A stretch of 64,000 bases of DNA from Entamoeba histolytica HM-1:IMSS (Eukaryota; Evosea; Mastigamoebida; Endamoebidae), in the NCBI RefSeq assembly GCF_000208925.1, contig NW_001914865.1, positions 1 through 64,000 on the forward strand. Direction: 5' to 3'. Positions 31,388 to 45,267 of this stretch are shown piece after piece. Each line of letters opens with the position of its first letter. Positions within the stretch are counted from its first letter, which is position 1. The notes beneath the pieces are model-generated. The model did no database searches, was not told the DNA's origin, and saw nothing but the letters and a program-made list of their open reading frames with translations. The position numbers and the translations under genes were made by a program.

Positions 31388-34300
31388 ATGATTTTAGTGT
31401 TTGAAGGAGTTGTTAGTCAAGTCCTGTCAACTACATTAGGTAATTTTATTGAAGGACTAACTTCTGACCAATTGAAACTTGGAATTTTAAATGGACAAAT
31501 TGAATTAAATAATTTAGAACTTAAAAAATCAGCATTAGATTTTCTTAATCTTCCTATTTCTATTACTAGAGGTGTATTAGGAAATTTAAAAGTAATAATT
31601 CCATGGTCTGATTTATTACACAAACCAATAGAAGTAGTACTTAGTGATATTGTTGGTTTAGTAGAACCACAAAAGATCTTTACAGTTTGTTAAATCTATT
31701 TTTAGTTCAACAATAACAAAAAAAAAATTAAAAAGAAAAAAATAATAATAACAAAATTAGTATAATGAAGAAAAGGCAAAAGCTGATAAAGAAAACGAAA
31801 AAAAAATGAAAATTGTTGAATATGAAATTCAAAAAGCATTTGAAGAAACAAAAAATCAAAGTGATGGATTTGTAACTCAACTTATTGGAAAAGTTATTGA
31901 AAATATCAAAATTACAATTGAAAATATACATTTTCAATTTATTAGACCAAATAATCAAGAAAAAGCATTAACAATTGGATTTTGTATTGAATCAGTTTTA
32001 GTTAATTCAATTAAAAATCCAATTATTAAAGGAGTACCAATATTCAAATATAAATCTGTTGCATTAAATAACTTTAGTGTTTATGTAGTTCCACAACTAA
32101 GTATTATTGACTTTAGTCAATACAACACTTTGCATTTTATTCTTTTAATGAGGTCTTTAATCATTACACCATTTAATAAACAAAATGGTTATAAAGAACA
32201 TCTTCTTATTTCTCCAACATCTTTTGAAGTTATTGCTGCAATTAATATTTCAAAAGGATTTAAAATTGAATATTCTAAAGTACTTGGTCAAGTAAACATT
32301 ACTGATATGAAAATTTCATTAGATAAAACACAATATATTGAACTTATATCATTATTAGATATGTTTTTTGAATATGGAATGTCAACTAAATATCTTAAGT
32401 ATAGACCTCAAAACTCTCAAGTTAAAAAAGAACCAAAGAAATGGTGGAAATATGCATTTAATGTTATTCTTGAAGATGTTAGAAAAAAGAATCAACCTCA
32501 TTGGAATGGTAAAGATAATGAACATTATATGGAATTATATAAAAAATCATTAGGATATACATTTTTACCAATAATAACAAAAAATGAAATTAAAGAAATG
32601 GAACATTTAGAAAATAATATGGAATTAGAAGAAATATTACACAATAGAGAACATTCTCGTTTAGAATTAAATACTTTTCTTAAAGAACATCCTGAATATA
32701 ATAAAAAGAAATCTTTTATAGAAAGAATGAAAGAATATTTCTTAAGTTTTTTTATTAAACAAGAACCTTCTTTTGATACTAAAACTTTAAATAGTATTGG
32801 TGAATTTACTGTTGATCCAAATGGACTTCATGGAGAGCCAGCAGAATATGAAAAAATGAAATTTGGAATTTGGCTAAAAAAGCTTCAAATTGTTTTAACT
32901 GAAGATTCAAAAGAAATAATTAATATTTCTATAAATGATATTTCTGCAAAAGCTATTATTCGTCCTCAAGGATTATTGTTATGTGCTGATGTTCTTGGAT
33001 TACATATCTGTGATAATTCAATTCAACGAGCTTGGAATAAAGTACTTAATAAAGTAACTGAAACCCCATTAATTCATACTATTATTGATGTTCAACCACT
33101 TGACAAGAAAGTCGATTTAAGAATAAATGCAAATGTTCAACCAATTGATATTATTCTTACTAAAGAATTTATTATGAATATCGCTCATTTTGCAATACTT
33201 CCTAATCCATCCTCTTTAGCTAAAGCAAAACAATTTGCAGCTGATAAATTTGCTGATACATGGAATAAAGTCCAAGAAACAACTAAAGGTATAAAACTAA
33301 ATGATAATACTTCTCAAGTTATAAAACGTCAGATATTGGATATTTCTGCAAATGTAATTGCACCTAAAATTGCAATATTACTTAATGGAGATGAAGAAAA
33401 AACAAAATCAGTTCTTATTGATTTGGGAAAAATTAATATACAATCAAAATCTGAAGAAAAGTATGATGTATTTGACATTAATATTAAAGATGTTTCTGTA
33501 TCAAATCAAATGGTTTGTTCAAAGGAAAATCTTCCAACTGAACATCAAAACTATTTAATAAAACCAATATCTGTTTTTATTCAATTTGGTAATTGTGTAA
33601 ATAAAACTAAAGAACTTCCTCAAATAAAATTAAGTACAATGGTTAATCTTATAGGAATAGAATTTAGTGTTCAAAGGTATCAATATTTAATGGAATTTGT
33701 TCCTGTTTGGAGTAAAGGATGGGAGAAATTATCACCAAATAAAATAGAACAAAATGAAATAATTGAAAATGATAATGAAATGGAAGAATATTTAAAAATA
33801 CTTGAAAAAAGTAAAGAAGAAGATTTTAAAGCTATGAGAGTTAAAATTGATCAATCCAAATTAATGTTAATTGAACTTGGAATTCAAAGTGTAGAAATTG
33901 AATTAAAACAAAAAGAAGATGAAACAAAGAATATTTTTAAGTTGAGTATTGGTGATATTCAATGTTGTATTAATCAAAGTTTATTTGAAATGGACATTCA
34001 ATCTCAAATTGGAAGAATTAAAATTGATGACTGTATTGTTAATGATGGGAAATCATTTATTATGTCGAGTGAATATTATAATAAGAATCAATTTATAAAT
34101 GCAAGTGTTAATATTAAACAAAAAGAAGCTATTAATTACAATGGAGTTGATATGGACATTCAAGCTCATATTGAAGATTTACATATTGCAATAAGACCAG
34201 AGACATTGGGACAATTAACTCTTGTGGCACTTGGTCTTGTACCACCATCAACAAATGAAAAAACACAAAAGAATATAAAAGATAGTCAAGAAAATAACCA

Positions 34301-37300
34301 AAGAATAAAAGAAGATGAAAATGAAAAAGAAAATGAAATGATAGAAATTGCTGAAGAATATAAATTAAATAAAAGTCATGACAATAAAACTTCTAGTCTC
34401 ATAGAAAAATTACAAAAGAGAGATACATTAAAGATGAATAAAAAGATGATAATTAATCTTTCTATTAGAAGATGTGGTATTATTGTATTAAATGAAGTTA
34501 AAGAAGTTATGAAAGCTGAGGTAGAAGAAATTACTACAGGAATTGATATGTTTAATTGGGGAATGAGTATTAGAAGTAAAGTACAAAATGTAGTTATTGT
34601 TAATATGATTACTGAGCAAATAGAAAATAAATATTTATTAAAATACACACAAGAACAACCATTAGTTCTTGCTAAGATTAAAATAAATAATGCAATGAAA
34701 AAAATAACAATCGGAGCTAATATTAATAGAATTAATATTATTTTTGGATTGTCTTTAATTAAAGAGTTATATGCCCCATTTAAAAATGAAACATTTATAA
34801 AAGCAATTCAACAAAGTCAAGAATATGTTCCAAGTATGGAAGAACTTCAAAATGAATATATCCAACAACAAAATCTGAACAATACTTATAGTCAAGGTAT
34901 TGTTTCATTAAAAAATAAAAATTGGAGACAATTAAAACCTCAAATAATGAAAATTCAATGTGAAATTGCAGGACCTTCAATTAAGATTCCAATAAAAGAT
35001 CATCCAATAAATTGTATTGAATTAAATCTTGGTAATTTGTATATAAAAAGTAATGTTATTAATGGTGAAAATATTCAATATAATGAAGAATATTATACTC
35101 CAAATATTGAAAATATGAATATTGAAATTAATTCTATTACATTAACGACGTTTATTGATAATCATAAAGCTTATATAGTCAAAAATGTGTGTGTTATGAC
35201 AAATATACTTACACCAAAATTCCCTGATTTTTTCACTGATGAAATGAAAGAATTTCTTCCAGTTATTATTAATTGTTCAATAAGTAACATTGAAACATCA
35301 ATAAGTTATAATCAATTAAAAACAATATTTGACTTTGTTACTTTCATACAAGAAAATATTAAATCAACTTCAGAGAACCAAACAACAAAACAATTATCAA
35401 ACAAGAAAGAAACTATGGATGAAATAGAAATTAAAAATAAACAATATAAAGAATGGCCTCCATTACCACAACAGAAATTAAAGATGATTATTGATATTAA
35501 ATTAAGTACAATAAGTTTATTATTACGAAAAGAGTATGGAGATTCAGAAAATGATAAATTAATGTTGTTAGGTATTAACAATCTTAATACCAATATAAAA
35601 CAGTCAATTAATGAATTTATTGATATTAATACGATTCTTGGAAATGTTATTATCGACGACCTTAGAACAACCCCAAAACCTTTACTTGTTAATAGAGTAT
35701 TTGGAACAATTGACAACACTAATTTATTAGAGCTTAAATTCAAAATGTGTCTCAAAGAAAATTACATTTCTATTGATCATTTTACTCTTGACCATTTAAC
35801 ATTATGTCTTTATCCTGAGTTTATTGGAGATACATTAACATATATAAATTCAATAATTGAACTTTTACCAAAAGATGAGACAAACAATGAACAAATAAAA
35901 ATTCAAAATGATAATTATATTCCAGTAGATACGCTCCTTGAAGCAACAACAATTAATCTTCTTCAAAAAGTCGAGTTTGATGAAAGAATGGCTAAGCTAG
36001 TATTTAAAGAAAAGAAAGGTTTAATAGACAAATTAAAGACTAAAACAAATAATGAAAAAACAGAAGATCATATTAACGATTTGACAATTATTAAATTAGT
36101 TGAATTGATTTATAAACAAGCCAATTTTACTGATATTAAACAAGAAATTGTAGTTAATGATAAATTAAAAGAACTTACGTTAAAACAAATACAAGGAAAT
36201 GAATTGGTAAAATTTGTAAGTGAAAAATTACAATTTCCTAATGATATTGTAGTAATGTTAATGAATGAATTATATAATCTCAAATTAATTCTTCGATCTG
36301 ATGTAAGAGAAGAAAATATTTTTGAAAATGGAGAAAGAAAATTCATTATTAATCCTTCAGTTGAAGAATATTTTAGTACTTTAAAACAATCAAATTTTGA
36401 AAAAGACAATCAATTAAATGTTCCTGAATATATTTCTCAAACTCAATACAATTTATTTGTCCATGGTGAAATTAAAGGAATTAATATGATTCTTATTGTT
36501 GATCCTTATGAAGAAAAAAGTTCTTACATCAAAGCGGGTATTTCATTAGTAAGTGATATAAAAATGAAGCAAGGAAAGAAACCAGTACTTAGTGCGAATA
36601 TCAATTTAAATGATATTGACCTTCATCGAGGAATTGTTAAAAATCTTATTCATAAAGAAAGAAATAATGAAATTATTTCAAACACATTAAAAATGAACTT
36701 ACTTATCAAGTTATGGAATGAAGAAAATAATGAAATGTGTATTGTTACTCATATAAATACATTAAATGTTATGAAAATATTCATTAGTTTCAATGATATT
36801 CAAACTATTCTTTCTTTTGTTGACAATTTAAATAAATCTATCTTAATAACTCAACAACCAACTTATATTAAAAAAGAAAGTGATGAAGATACTGTTAGTC
36901 AATATTACCAAATTATTCCTTCTATGAAAAAGAAAATATCAGCAGATATTTCTATTCAACCAATAGAAGTATGTCTTGTTAATGATTTACAAGGAAGAAC
37001 ATTGCCACTTTTACTTACTAAAGTAAATTTACTTACAGCAAGTGCCTTTATTGAAGATGATAATATTATCGGGTCTTTAATTTCTTCGATTCAAGTTGAT
37101 ATGTTTAACCATCTTCAAATGAAATATGAACCATTAATAAAAGAATTTCCAATTCAAACTAAAGTTTTCATTAGTCCTGTTTTTATTAGTCAAAATATAT
37201 TTACTGATATTTCTATTGGAAATATTCAATTAAATATAAGTCATGGAACCTTAACATCAATACTCGAAACTGTAGGAATTTTACAAAAACATTCTCAACA

Positions 37301-40300
37301 AGAAACTTCATCAATTGCCTATGTTTCATATCTTAATGAAACTGGAGAAGAACTTCTTCTTACAAATCAAGAAGAAAAAGATACTATTGTTTTGGAGAAA
37401 GACAAAACTCTACCATTACTATTTGACTTTGAAAAAGAAAATAATATTTCATATGAAGATTCAACTGGAAGAAATCTTATTACTAAGGCTTTCCAACGAA
37501 ATATTGTATTTAATAACTATTTATTAGAAACTGATGTTATTGTATCTAAAGCACCTAAAATGTTCCATTTTAATTCAGAAGATAATAAAGAAAATATTGG
37601 TCCAATTGTTTCAGAAGTTATTACTCGCAGTGATGGAACAAAATTAGTTTATATTCATGGGGATGTAATTATTAGTAACAAAACTGATATAGATTTTGAC
37701 TTTTATATTAAGCATCAATTAATATCAGTTTCAAAACATAGTGAACGGTCATTACCCATTCGTTTTAGTAGAGGCGACTTATATATGAAAGATGGAAGTA
37801 ATGAACAAAATGGCATTAAAATAGGAAGTATTGATGAGTTGATTGCAAAACAATTTACTAAGAAAGTAGAATTAAATCAATACTCTCCAAGTAAAACAGT
37901 AATAGTTAATATACAGTTAAAGAATAGATTTGAAAGTCCAAGAGATCAAGAGCTTAGAATCGAAATTATGCCAACATATACTATAGAAAATAAACTTCCA
38001 TATGAAATGAATATTGGAGTTAATGGAGAAATTTTATCTATTCCATCTAATGCAAACGTTGAGTTATATCTCAGTAAACGTCAAATTATTTCAGTAATGT
38101 TTAAGACATTTGAGTCATCTAATTCTGTTGTTCAAGGAAAATATGAATTAAAGAGTGGTACTTCATATGTTGAAGTTCATGACACATCCAAAAGAAAAGG
38201 ATATTTAATGGTAGAACAAACAATAATGTATAAACATGCTCATATTGTGTTTTATGCTTCTAGTTTCATGTTTAACTATTCTAATCAACCACTGTTTTTG
38301 GCATCTAATGAAATAACTGGAAAGAAAGAAATTGTTGGACTTCCATCAGATGGTATTGCATGTAATGGAAAACCATTTGTTATGTGTTTAATTAATTTAG
38401 ACCCTAGTTCAAATAAAATTCATATTAAACCAAATGACTACAATTATGGAGATCCATGTCCATGTACTGAAGTTGGATTTAAGAAAGTTGTTGATTGTAA
38501 ACAAAGTAATGGAAGTATAAAATCAATCCGATATGAAATTGAGTTAGGCAAACAAGGATTTTCAAGAACTCGATTTATTAAATTGTTTAATAATTATATT
38601 TTCTGTAACACTACACAAAATACAATTAAAGTTAATGCTGGTGGAGTTGATAATATTATTGAAAGTGATAATGGTATTGAAAACGAAAATGAAAGAATTT
38701 CAAAATGTTGCAAAAACCTTATTATTGGAGAAGGTGAACGAAAATTCAAAATTGAAGTTAATGAAGGAGTTAGTATTGCGTTCCCATTAGATGAAGTTGC
38801 TGAATATCCATGTAAAATAGGAGGACAAGGATATGATATATCTGTTAAAAACTTTAAACATGCTACATATATTTCAATATATGAAAGAAAAGAAGGAGCA
38901 TCTCCATTTAAAATTATTAATAACACTAATACTCAATTTACTGTTATACAAGATGGAATTAAAGAAATTGTTGATGAGAATAAAACTATTGATTATTATT
39001 TACCAAATCCGTTAAAAGAACCTAAGGTTAATATATGCATTAAAGAAAAGGAGTGTATAGCGGTTGACTTAAATAAAATTAACAAATACTATCGACCTAT
39101 AGATGGTGTTACTGTAAAAGTTATTGTTAGAAATGGAACAAGAACTTTGTTATTAAGTAACAAGAAAGAAGTGAATAATAAACTAACAAAACAAAATATG
39201 AACATTATTGCAAATATTACTCTTAATAAAACTGTTATAAATCTATCAAATGATTGGCCAGACGATATGTTGTGTGTTACATTGGATAAACTTTGTGTTA
39301 ATACATTACTTACTTCAGATCAAATAAAAGTTGTATTAAATTTAAATGATATTCAAATTGATAACATGACTCTTGGATCACCTTATCCAGTTTTATTACT
39401 AACTCATAAAGAAAAGGATTCAAAACATCAAAAACAAGCTCTTCATATAACAATGATTAAAAGAAATGTCACTGACTTATCCACAATTGAATTTGAATAT
39501 TTCACTCTTTTACTTCAACAACTTGATGTCATGATAGATGGCGCTTCTGCGTTTGATTTATTAAATTATATTTCTTCATTACCATTAGAACAAGCTCTTC
39601 CACCATCTAAAGTTGTATATCAACCATATAAAATAGAAATTCCACCTGTTTCTCCACCAATTTATTTATATTTCAAAGACTTCCAATTACAACCAATGAA
39701 ATTTGTAATCACATTTAAATTAGGAAGTGGATTGGATGTATTGCCATCAAATGGTATCACTACAATTATCAAGACATTTGGAAGTATGTTAGGTAATTTA
39801 GACCATTCACCATTACCAATAAATAACTTTTTTGTATCAAACTGTTATGAAAAGACTGACAGGTTTGTGTCAATGATTATTAACCATGTCTCATTCCAAG
39901 TTATAAAGAATTTATATCTTCTTCTTGGATCTGTTGATTTCTTAGGTAATCCAGTAGGATTAGTTTCAAATGTTGGAAGTGGAGTTAAAGCCTTTTTCTA
40001 TGAACCCATTCAAGGATTAACCGTTTCACCAACTGAGTTTGCTTATGGAATTGGAAGAGGATCAAAAACATTGATAACAAACACAGGAGCTGGTATTTTA
40101 AATAGTGCAAGTAAGATTTCGGGTTCTTTAGCATCTGGAGTTGCTAATTTAACAATGGACGAACAATATATGAAAGAGAGACAAAGAAAAATGAATAAAA
40201 AAGAAAAAGGATTTATTGGAGGATTAACCAATGGATTAAGCAGTCTTGGTAATGGAGTTATACAAGGTGTTTCTGGAGTTGTCATGGATCCAGTCAGAGA

Positions 40301-41504
40301 TACCAAAAAAGAAGGAATTGTTGGACTAGGAAAGGGAATTGGAAAAGGATTAGTTGGATTAGTTGCAAAGCCATTAACAGGAGCTGTAGACTTAGTGTCA
40401 AGTACAACACAAGGTATTGCAGAAACAATTAATGGAGATGAAGTTGAAGAAAGAAAAAGAGATCCTATTATTTATTGTACGAAAAAAGGAATGAGAAGTT
40501 ACACTATTAATACTAAAGAAGGTGAGACTGTTGAAGGAAAAACTCATGAAGAATGTATTAAAAAGATTTGTATTAATAATAATGAAAATTATATTGACCT
40601 CATAGAAACTGAAGATAACAAAATTATAGCATTAACAAATAAGAGGATCATTATTATGGATTATTTCCATTTACACTTTATTGATGAAATTGAATTAAGA
40701 TATATTAAAGACATTTCAACAGGAATCAATGGAATTAATTTAAAACTTAATAATGAACAAACAGTATTTATTCATTATGAAAAACCAACGTCTTGTCTTA
40801 TGTTACAAACAAAGATTAAAGGGTTAGTCAAAAATGTCCCAAAAACTTCAGTTAATGAACAACCAAGATTACCTATAACCCAAACACAAAAAATAGAAGA
40901 TAAATCAAATAATTCAAACTTATTAGAAAGTCAAACTGAAACTATATCTGATAGCACTATTATGAAAACACCTTCTCAAACTACTGACAGTAGTTCAATA
41001 ATCAATTCAATAGATAGTGATTCTTCTGTTACTGGTAATGTTTCAATAAAAGACATGCAACACCCTTCCTTTGATTTTGCTGAAGATCATGTACAAGAAG
41101 AACTGTTACAACTACCACATTTTATTTTGAAAAATAAAGAACAAAGAAAATCTGAGAAACAAGAAATTAAAGAGGCAAAAAAACAAACGAAAGCAGAAGA
41201 AAAAGCAATTAAAAAACAAATGAAAGCAGAAGAAAAAGCAATTAAAAAACAACTAAAACAAGAAAAAAGAAATTCAACTCACAAAGATAAAGTAGACACT
41301 CAAGACAGTTCATCTAATGATAGTATTGTTCGTACTGATGGAACTTCTTTAATTAGGTCAACATCTTCATCAAGTGAATCAATAAGTTATGAGTCTCAAT
41401 CATCTACAGAAGAAGAAAAGAAGAAAAAACGTTCATTGTTTAAAGGAATCAAAAATGCAGTTGGACATTCTTCAGAAGATAAAAAGAAGTTTGGAATTTT
41501 TTAA
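31388..41504 (+). CDS. VPS13: VPS13-family bridge-type lipid transfer protein
   Basis: Two exons, 31388-31684 and 31761-41504, with a 76-nt GTTTGT...TAG intron in phase 0, giving 3346 residues, close to the usual 3100-3200. VPS13 forms a long hydrophobic groove that moves bulk phospholipid between membranes at contact sites. The N-terminal chorein domain (about 1-115) is clear: FEGVVSQVLSTTLGNFIEGL, LKLGILNGQIELNNLEL and IPWSDLLHKPIEVVL. A long middle of amphipathic beta repeats follows, then the VAB/adaptor-binding region (about 1950-2500). The ATG2-like C-terminal helices are at about 2840-2995 (GIGRGSKTLITNTGAGIL, KGIGKGLVGLVAKPLTGAVD), and a PH-like end follows. Beyond about 3130 there is an extra 200-residue Ser/Lys-rich tail with an 11-residue repeat, not typical of the family. 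Confidence 0.93.
41181..41262 (+). repeat. 33-bp tandem repeat in the VPS13 tail
   Basis: Two near-identical 33-bp copies (41181-41213 and 41214-41246) plus a partial third encode KQ(T/M)KAEEKAIK units in the charged tail of VPS13. They differ at one or two positions, suggesting a recent in-frame duplication and possible length polymorphism between strains. Confidence 0.75.
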
Positions 41505-41635
41505 ATTGGATTATTAAATGATAATTAATAAATTTTTTATTTAAAAATTATTGATTTAAAATTTATAAACAAATAAAGCGATTAAAAATTAAAAAGGAAT
41601 TAATTTGATAAAATTAGTTCTTGTACATTTATTCT

Positions 41636-42424
41636 TTAATTGTCTGTAGTTTCACTTAGATTTGGGTCTATAAACTCAGTTGGCTCTTTGTATAAACTAG
41701 ACCAATTTGAATGAGAAGGATTTTGGAGAGATTGATCTATTGTTCTTGAAATCTTTTCAAGGTCTTTATTTGATGTAGTTTGTGAAATAACAGTTTTCAT
41801 TAATTGCATTGTTGGTTTAAGAGTTAGAGTGTAAGGAAGAACATCAAAGTCATTTGATGATGCTTGCTCAAATAATTTTTTATGAAGTGAGTCAAGATAA
41901 AGTACTGTTTGTTCTTCTTTGAAACCTAAAAATCTATAATCTGTCCCATCAAAAATAACACAAGATTCTAGTCTTCGTTGGGAAGGTATTTCTGAATTAA
42001 TTGAACAAGGTTTTACTGTCCCTTCTTCACAATTAAAAACAAGGTTAGAGTGTATTATTGTTTCAATCATTTGATTAACTTCAACATTTTTTATGTATTG
42101 AGTAATTCTACGTTCTTGGTCAGTTTTACCATCACCTACTTTTAATTTATAAGCAATACTCTTTACGTCTTCAAATGAAAAAATTATTTCACCATTTGGT
42201 GCAAGTATTTTCTGAATATGAAGAAATGGCAATAATGATTTTACTTTTACTTTCTTTGGTCTTTTCAGTATAATAGTATATCCCATACTATTTAATAAAG
42301 ATAGATACCCAACTGCTCTTCTGTTCTCATTCAAAATACTTAAACTTTTTCTTTCAATTACACTTTTCCTTGAACTTATTTTTTTCTCTGCAGGTTCTTT
42401 TGAGCCTTCTGATGACTTACTCAT
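41636..42424 (-). CDS. Hypothetical protein, 262 residues
   Basis: No family recognised. The protein starts with a Lys/Ser-rich stretch (KSSEGSKEPAEKKISSRKS), followed by a mixed alpha/beta-looking body (GYLSLLNSMGYTIILKRPKKVKVKSLLP, LESCVIFDGTDYRFLGF), and ends acidic and Ser/Thr-rich. It has no signal peptide or membrane segment. A real gene is supported by an uninterrupted frame, even codon use with typical Entamoeba amino-acid balance, and a compact position converging on VPS13 (131 bp). The FDGTDYRFLGFKEEQTVLYLDSLHKKLF stretch could be a small beta module, but this is speculative. Confidence 0.7.
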   Translation of the reverse strand: MSKSSEGSKEPAEKKISSRKSVIERKSLSILNENRRAVGYLSLLNSMGYTIILKRPKKVKVKSLLPFLHIQKILAPNGEIIFSFEDVKSIAYKLKVGDGKTDQERRITQYIKNVEVNQMIETIIHSNLVFNCEEGTVKPCSINSEIPSQRRLESCVIFDGTDYRFLGFKEEQTVLYLDSLHKKLFEQASSNDFDVLPYTLTLKPTMQLMKTVISQTTSNKDLEKISRTIDQSLQNPSHSNWSSLYKEPTEFIDPNLSETTDN

Positions 42425-43671
42425 ACACAGTATAAGTGTTTAGTTTTGGTTAGTTCCTTAGGTTTTATAGTTGTTTGTGATGTTTGTAAAAAGTTTGTTA
42501 TTCTGATTCATTGTTGAGTGTTTTGTGGTTTTTATTAATTTATTTTATTTACTTCTTATTGATTCAGATCATCACACAAAAATTGTTTGGTAAAAATTAT
42601 ATTATGATTATTATTCCTATTTCTTCTCTTTCTAAAACTCTTCAATTAAAAACACTAAAATTATTATTATTCTTAATATTTGTCATATAAAACACTTTTC
42701 TCAACTTTATTGTTTTTTTTTTATAATAATTGCCTGAAAAAAAAAAGAAATTATTGTTGATTTGTATTTTCAGAATATAGTGTTATTTATAATGAACATT
42801 TTTATTCCTACTGTGCTAAATTTTAGTAGAGCAATGTGTATTTATTATTTGAAATTATGTTTTTGTGAATAAAACAAATGTCAGTAACTTAAATAACATT
42901 TTTATTGTTTTCTACCAAATTTGAAGAGTTGAATTAATCTAAATGATAAAAGTATTCATTAAAATTAAATTCTTTTAATAGTAGTCTTATGAATTAGACA
43001 AATCTTACTTGAAAATAGACTGATGTTATGTTATCTAAAATGAAACAAAATAAATATGAATGACATATATGTATGGTAACTAAAGTACATAATTCATTCT
43101 ACATTTGTGTTTATAACCAATACCTTAGTTTTCTAAGTCATTCTTATTGAATTGTACTTTTAATACAAATACAAAGAAAGAATTAATACTTTATTTCTTT
43201 GACCGAGAAATATAAAAGATTTAGAAAACTTAATTATCTTAATTTTACGGTTTGTTGACGTTTTTGGATTTTTTTCTAAGAATATGTGGTATATTGTTAT
43301 AAACTCTAGAATTTTAAAACACAACTTAATGTAATAAATCACATAATAACATTTATCTCCATATTTATAATTCTCATAACAATCAACAGTATGTATTAAA
43401 GTAATAATAAAGTTTAACGTCAACAAAAATTGTCTTTTCCTTAAAGAATAAAAAAGAAAAGTTCGTTTTGGAATATTTTTATCATAAATCATAGTGTTCT
43501 ATAAAAAGATTTCATAAATTTATTAAGAATGTATTAAAATCATCATAAATTATTCTAATCAAATCTTAAAAAAAGAAAATGAAACGAAAAGAAGAACCGA
43601 AGAATAAAATTTCTGAACAATGATAATCAAATTAATGAAAGGCTGAATTACAAAGCAGTAAATACAACTAA
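42425..43671. other. Gene-free spacer
   Basis: About 1.25 kb between two minus-strand genes. An open frame at 43160-43492 (minus) has low-complexity, Ile/Lys/Tyr-rich composition and no similarity I recognise, so it is not called. The first 60 bases upstream of 42424 carry AAACCTAAGG on the minus strand, a weak relative of the ACCCT element. Confidence 0.5.
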
Positions 43672-43953
43672 TTACAATTTTACTAATTCAATCCAGTTAT
43701 TCTCTAATTCTTGTGTTACTCTTGGAGAAAATGAATTAATAGGACTCATAGAATCTTCATGAACAATTTCAAGTTCTTCTATACAAAACTGGACATCGGC
43801 TTGTTTTTTTGTTAAACAAAGTTTCCTCTTTGAGCGTTCTATTTCGATTTCACTAAGACTAGGAAAAAGACTTATTAAATCTTTTTTATCTCCATATAAT
43901 AATCTTGATGTAGGGACATAAGGTTTACAATTAAGAGTCATATGATGTTCCAT
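43672..43953 (-). CDS. Small hypothetical protein, 93 residues
   Basis: No family recognised. The composition is normal for a soluble protein: Cys, Pro, Trp and charged residues are all present (MEHHMTLNCKPYVPTSRLLY, LFPSLSEIEIERSKRK), unlike the Ile/Lys/Phe-rich spurious frames nearby. It has no signal peptide or membrane segment. The C-terminal half looks helical (QELENNWIELVKL). No splice sites were seen at either end. Considered probable but unproven. Confidence 0.5.
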   Translation of the reverse strand: MEHHMTLNCKPYVPTSRLLYGDKKDLISLFPSLSEIEIERSKRKLCLTKKQADVQFCIEELEIVHEDSMSPINSFSPRVTQELENNWIELVKL

Positions 43954-44331
43954 TACAGATATTATGATTTGTTATTTTTGAGTTTTGAGTTTTCTACTAA
44001 TTTGAAAAAAATTCCATGGTGAAGTTTGAGTGAACTACTAATAAGCGAAATCAAAATATATTATAATTTAACTATAACATATTATGTATTGAATTTTCAT
44101 TAAGTTGAAAAGAATAATACTATTTTAAATGATAAAAATACCAATAAAAAGTGAAAATTTCTTAACCTCATCAAAAAAGAATCTTCTATTCTTAACTAAA
44201 CGAATTTCCATTCAATTCTTTTACAAATAATGCAATTCAATTTAAACTATTTTCATTATAATAAAACTAAGAAACAATCATAAATTTAATGAATCTTTTT
44301 CTTGTTATAGATAATGATAAATTAAATTGAT
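43954..44331. other. Spacer, nothing recognised
   Basis: 378 bases of AT-rich DNA between two minus-strand genes. No coding, repeat or RNA signal seen. Confidence 0.5.
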
Positions 44332-45117
44332 TTACAATGTGATTGTATTATAAGGGACATTCATTTTGATAGAATCAAAATCATTTCCTAAATGAATTTT
44401 TGCTCGATAGTCATTAATTTCTTTTAAATTACAATGAACAGTTATAATTTCATTAGATTCTTTAGCTTCTGCAATTTTTATTCCTAAATGATTGTATACA
44501 AAGGAATGTCCTTTATAAGTTAAGTTCAACCCATCTTTTCCAATTCTATTAGGACAAAAAACCCAACACCCATTTTCTATTGCCCTACAAGCAGCAAATT
44601 TATCAGCCACATTGAGTACTCTATAATTATAGTTAATTGGATTAATAATGATGTCATAATCATAATTATATCTTACGAACATAGGAAAACGAGTGTCATA
44701 ACAAATTGTTAATAACATCCTAAACCCTCTGAAATTAACTATTATCTTTTCATGTCCTGCTTCTAATAAACTCTCACCCCCTAAACGATATAAATGAGTC
44801 TTATTATATTTAGCAATAACTCCATTTTCATCAACTAAAACTAATTGATTATAATATTTTTTATTTTCTTCTATTAATATTCCAGCGGCAAATCCACAGT
44901 GTTTTTGCTTACATTGATTTATCAACCAGTCAATAACACTTTGACCTCCATTTGGATGTGCTAATTTTTCTAAATGTTCTCCAAAACCAGTTGAAAAAAC
45001 TTCAGGAAGTATATATAAGTCACTTTGAGTATCTTTAATTAATTTTTCAATGTTATTTAATGTTTGTTCTAATGTAGGAAATACATCAGTTTGAATTAAA
45101 GTTACTTCAATTGACAT
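44332..45117 (-). CDS. Carbon-nitrogen hydrolase (omega-amidase/YafV type)
   Basis: 261 residues, a complete nitrilase-superfamily domain. The catalytic triad is visible: Glu in YILPEVFSTGF, Lys in KYNKTHLYRLGGE, and Cys in LTICYDTRFPMF. CYDTRFP and the later WVFCPNRIG...GHSFVYNHLG agree with the YafV/Nit2-like omega-amidase branch, which hydrolyses alpha-ketoglutaramate or alpha-ketosuccinamate in methionine or glutamine salvage. The predicted location is cytosolic, with no signal peptide. The closest resemblance I perceive is to bacterial YafV, so lateral transfer is possible. It is divergent from the DnaJ-LRR gene with 194 bp between start codons. Confidence 0.9.
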   Translation of the reverse strand: MSIEVTLIQTDVFPTLEQTLNNIEKLIKDTQSDLYILPEVFSTGFGEHLEKLAHPNGGQSVIDWLINQCKQKHCGFAAGILIEENKKYYNQLVLVDENGVIAKYNKTHLYRLGGESLLEAGHEKIIVNFRGFRMLLTICYDTRFPMFVRYNYDYDIIINPINYNYRVLNVADKFAACRAIENGCWVFCPNRIGKDGLNLTYKGHSFVYNHLGIKIAEAKESNEIITVHCNLKEINDYRAKIHLGNDFDSIKMNVPYNTITL

Positions 45118-45144
45118 GAATAAACTGGAAACAAATTAACTACG

Positions 45145-45154
45145 TAGGGTTAAA
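45145..45154 (-). promoter_or_regulatory. TTTAACCCTA element upstream of the amidase gene
   Basis: TTTAACCCTA on the minus strand, about 28-37 bases before the ATG at 45117. It has the same ACCCT core as the other elements in this window, and its divergent neighbour also has one (45268). Confidence 0.4.
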
Positions 45155-45267
45155 AAATCCATTAAATTTGGAATTACTTTCAATTAACATATTCTCCATT
45201 TTAACAAATCAAAATATGAAAAAAAAAAACATTTTTATTTTTTCCAGAAAAATAAAGAGAAATTGAG

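Noticed and set aside
43160..43492. 110-residue minus-strand frame
   Set aside because: Ile/Lys/Tyr/Phe-rich, no recognisable motif, and placed in an AT-rich spacer; could be real but is unsupported.
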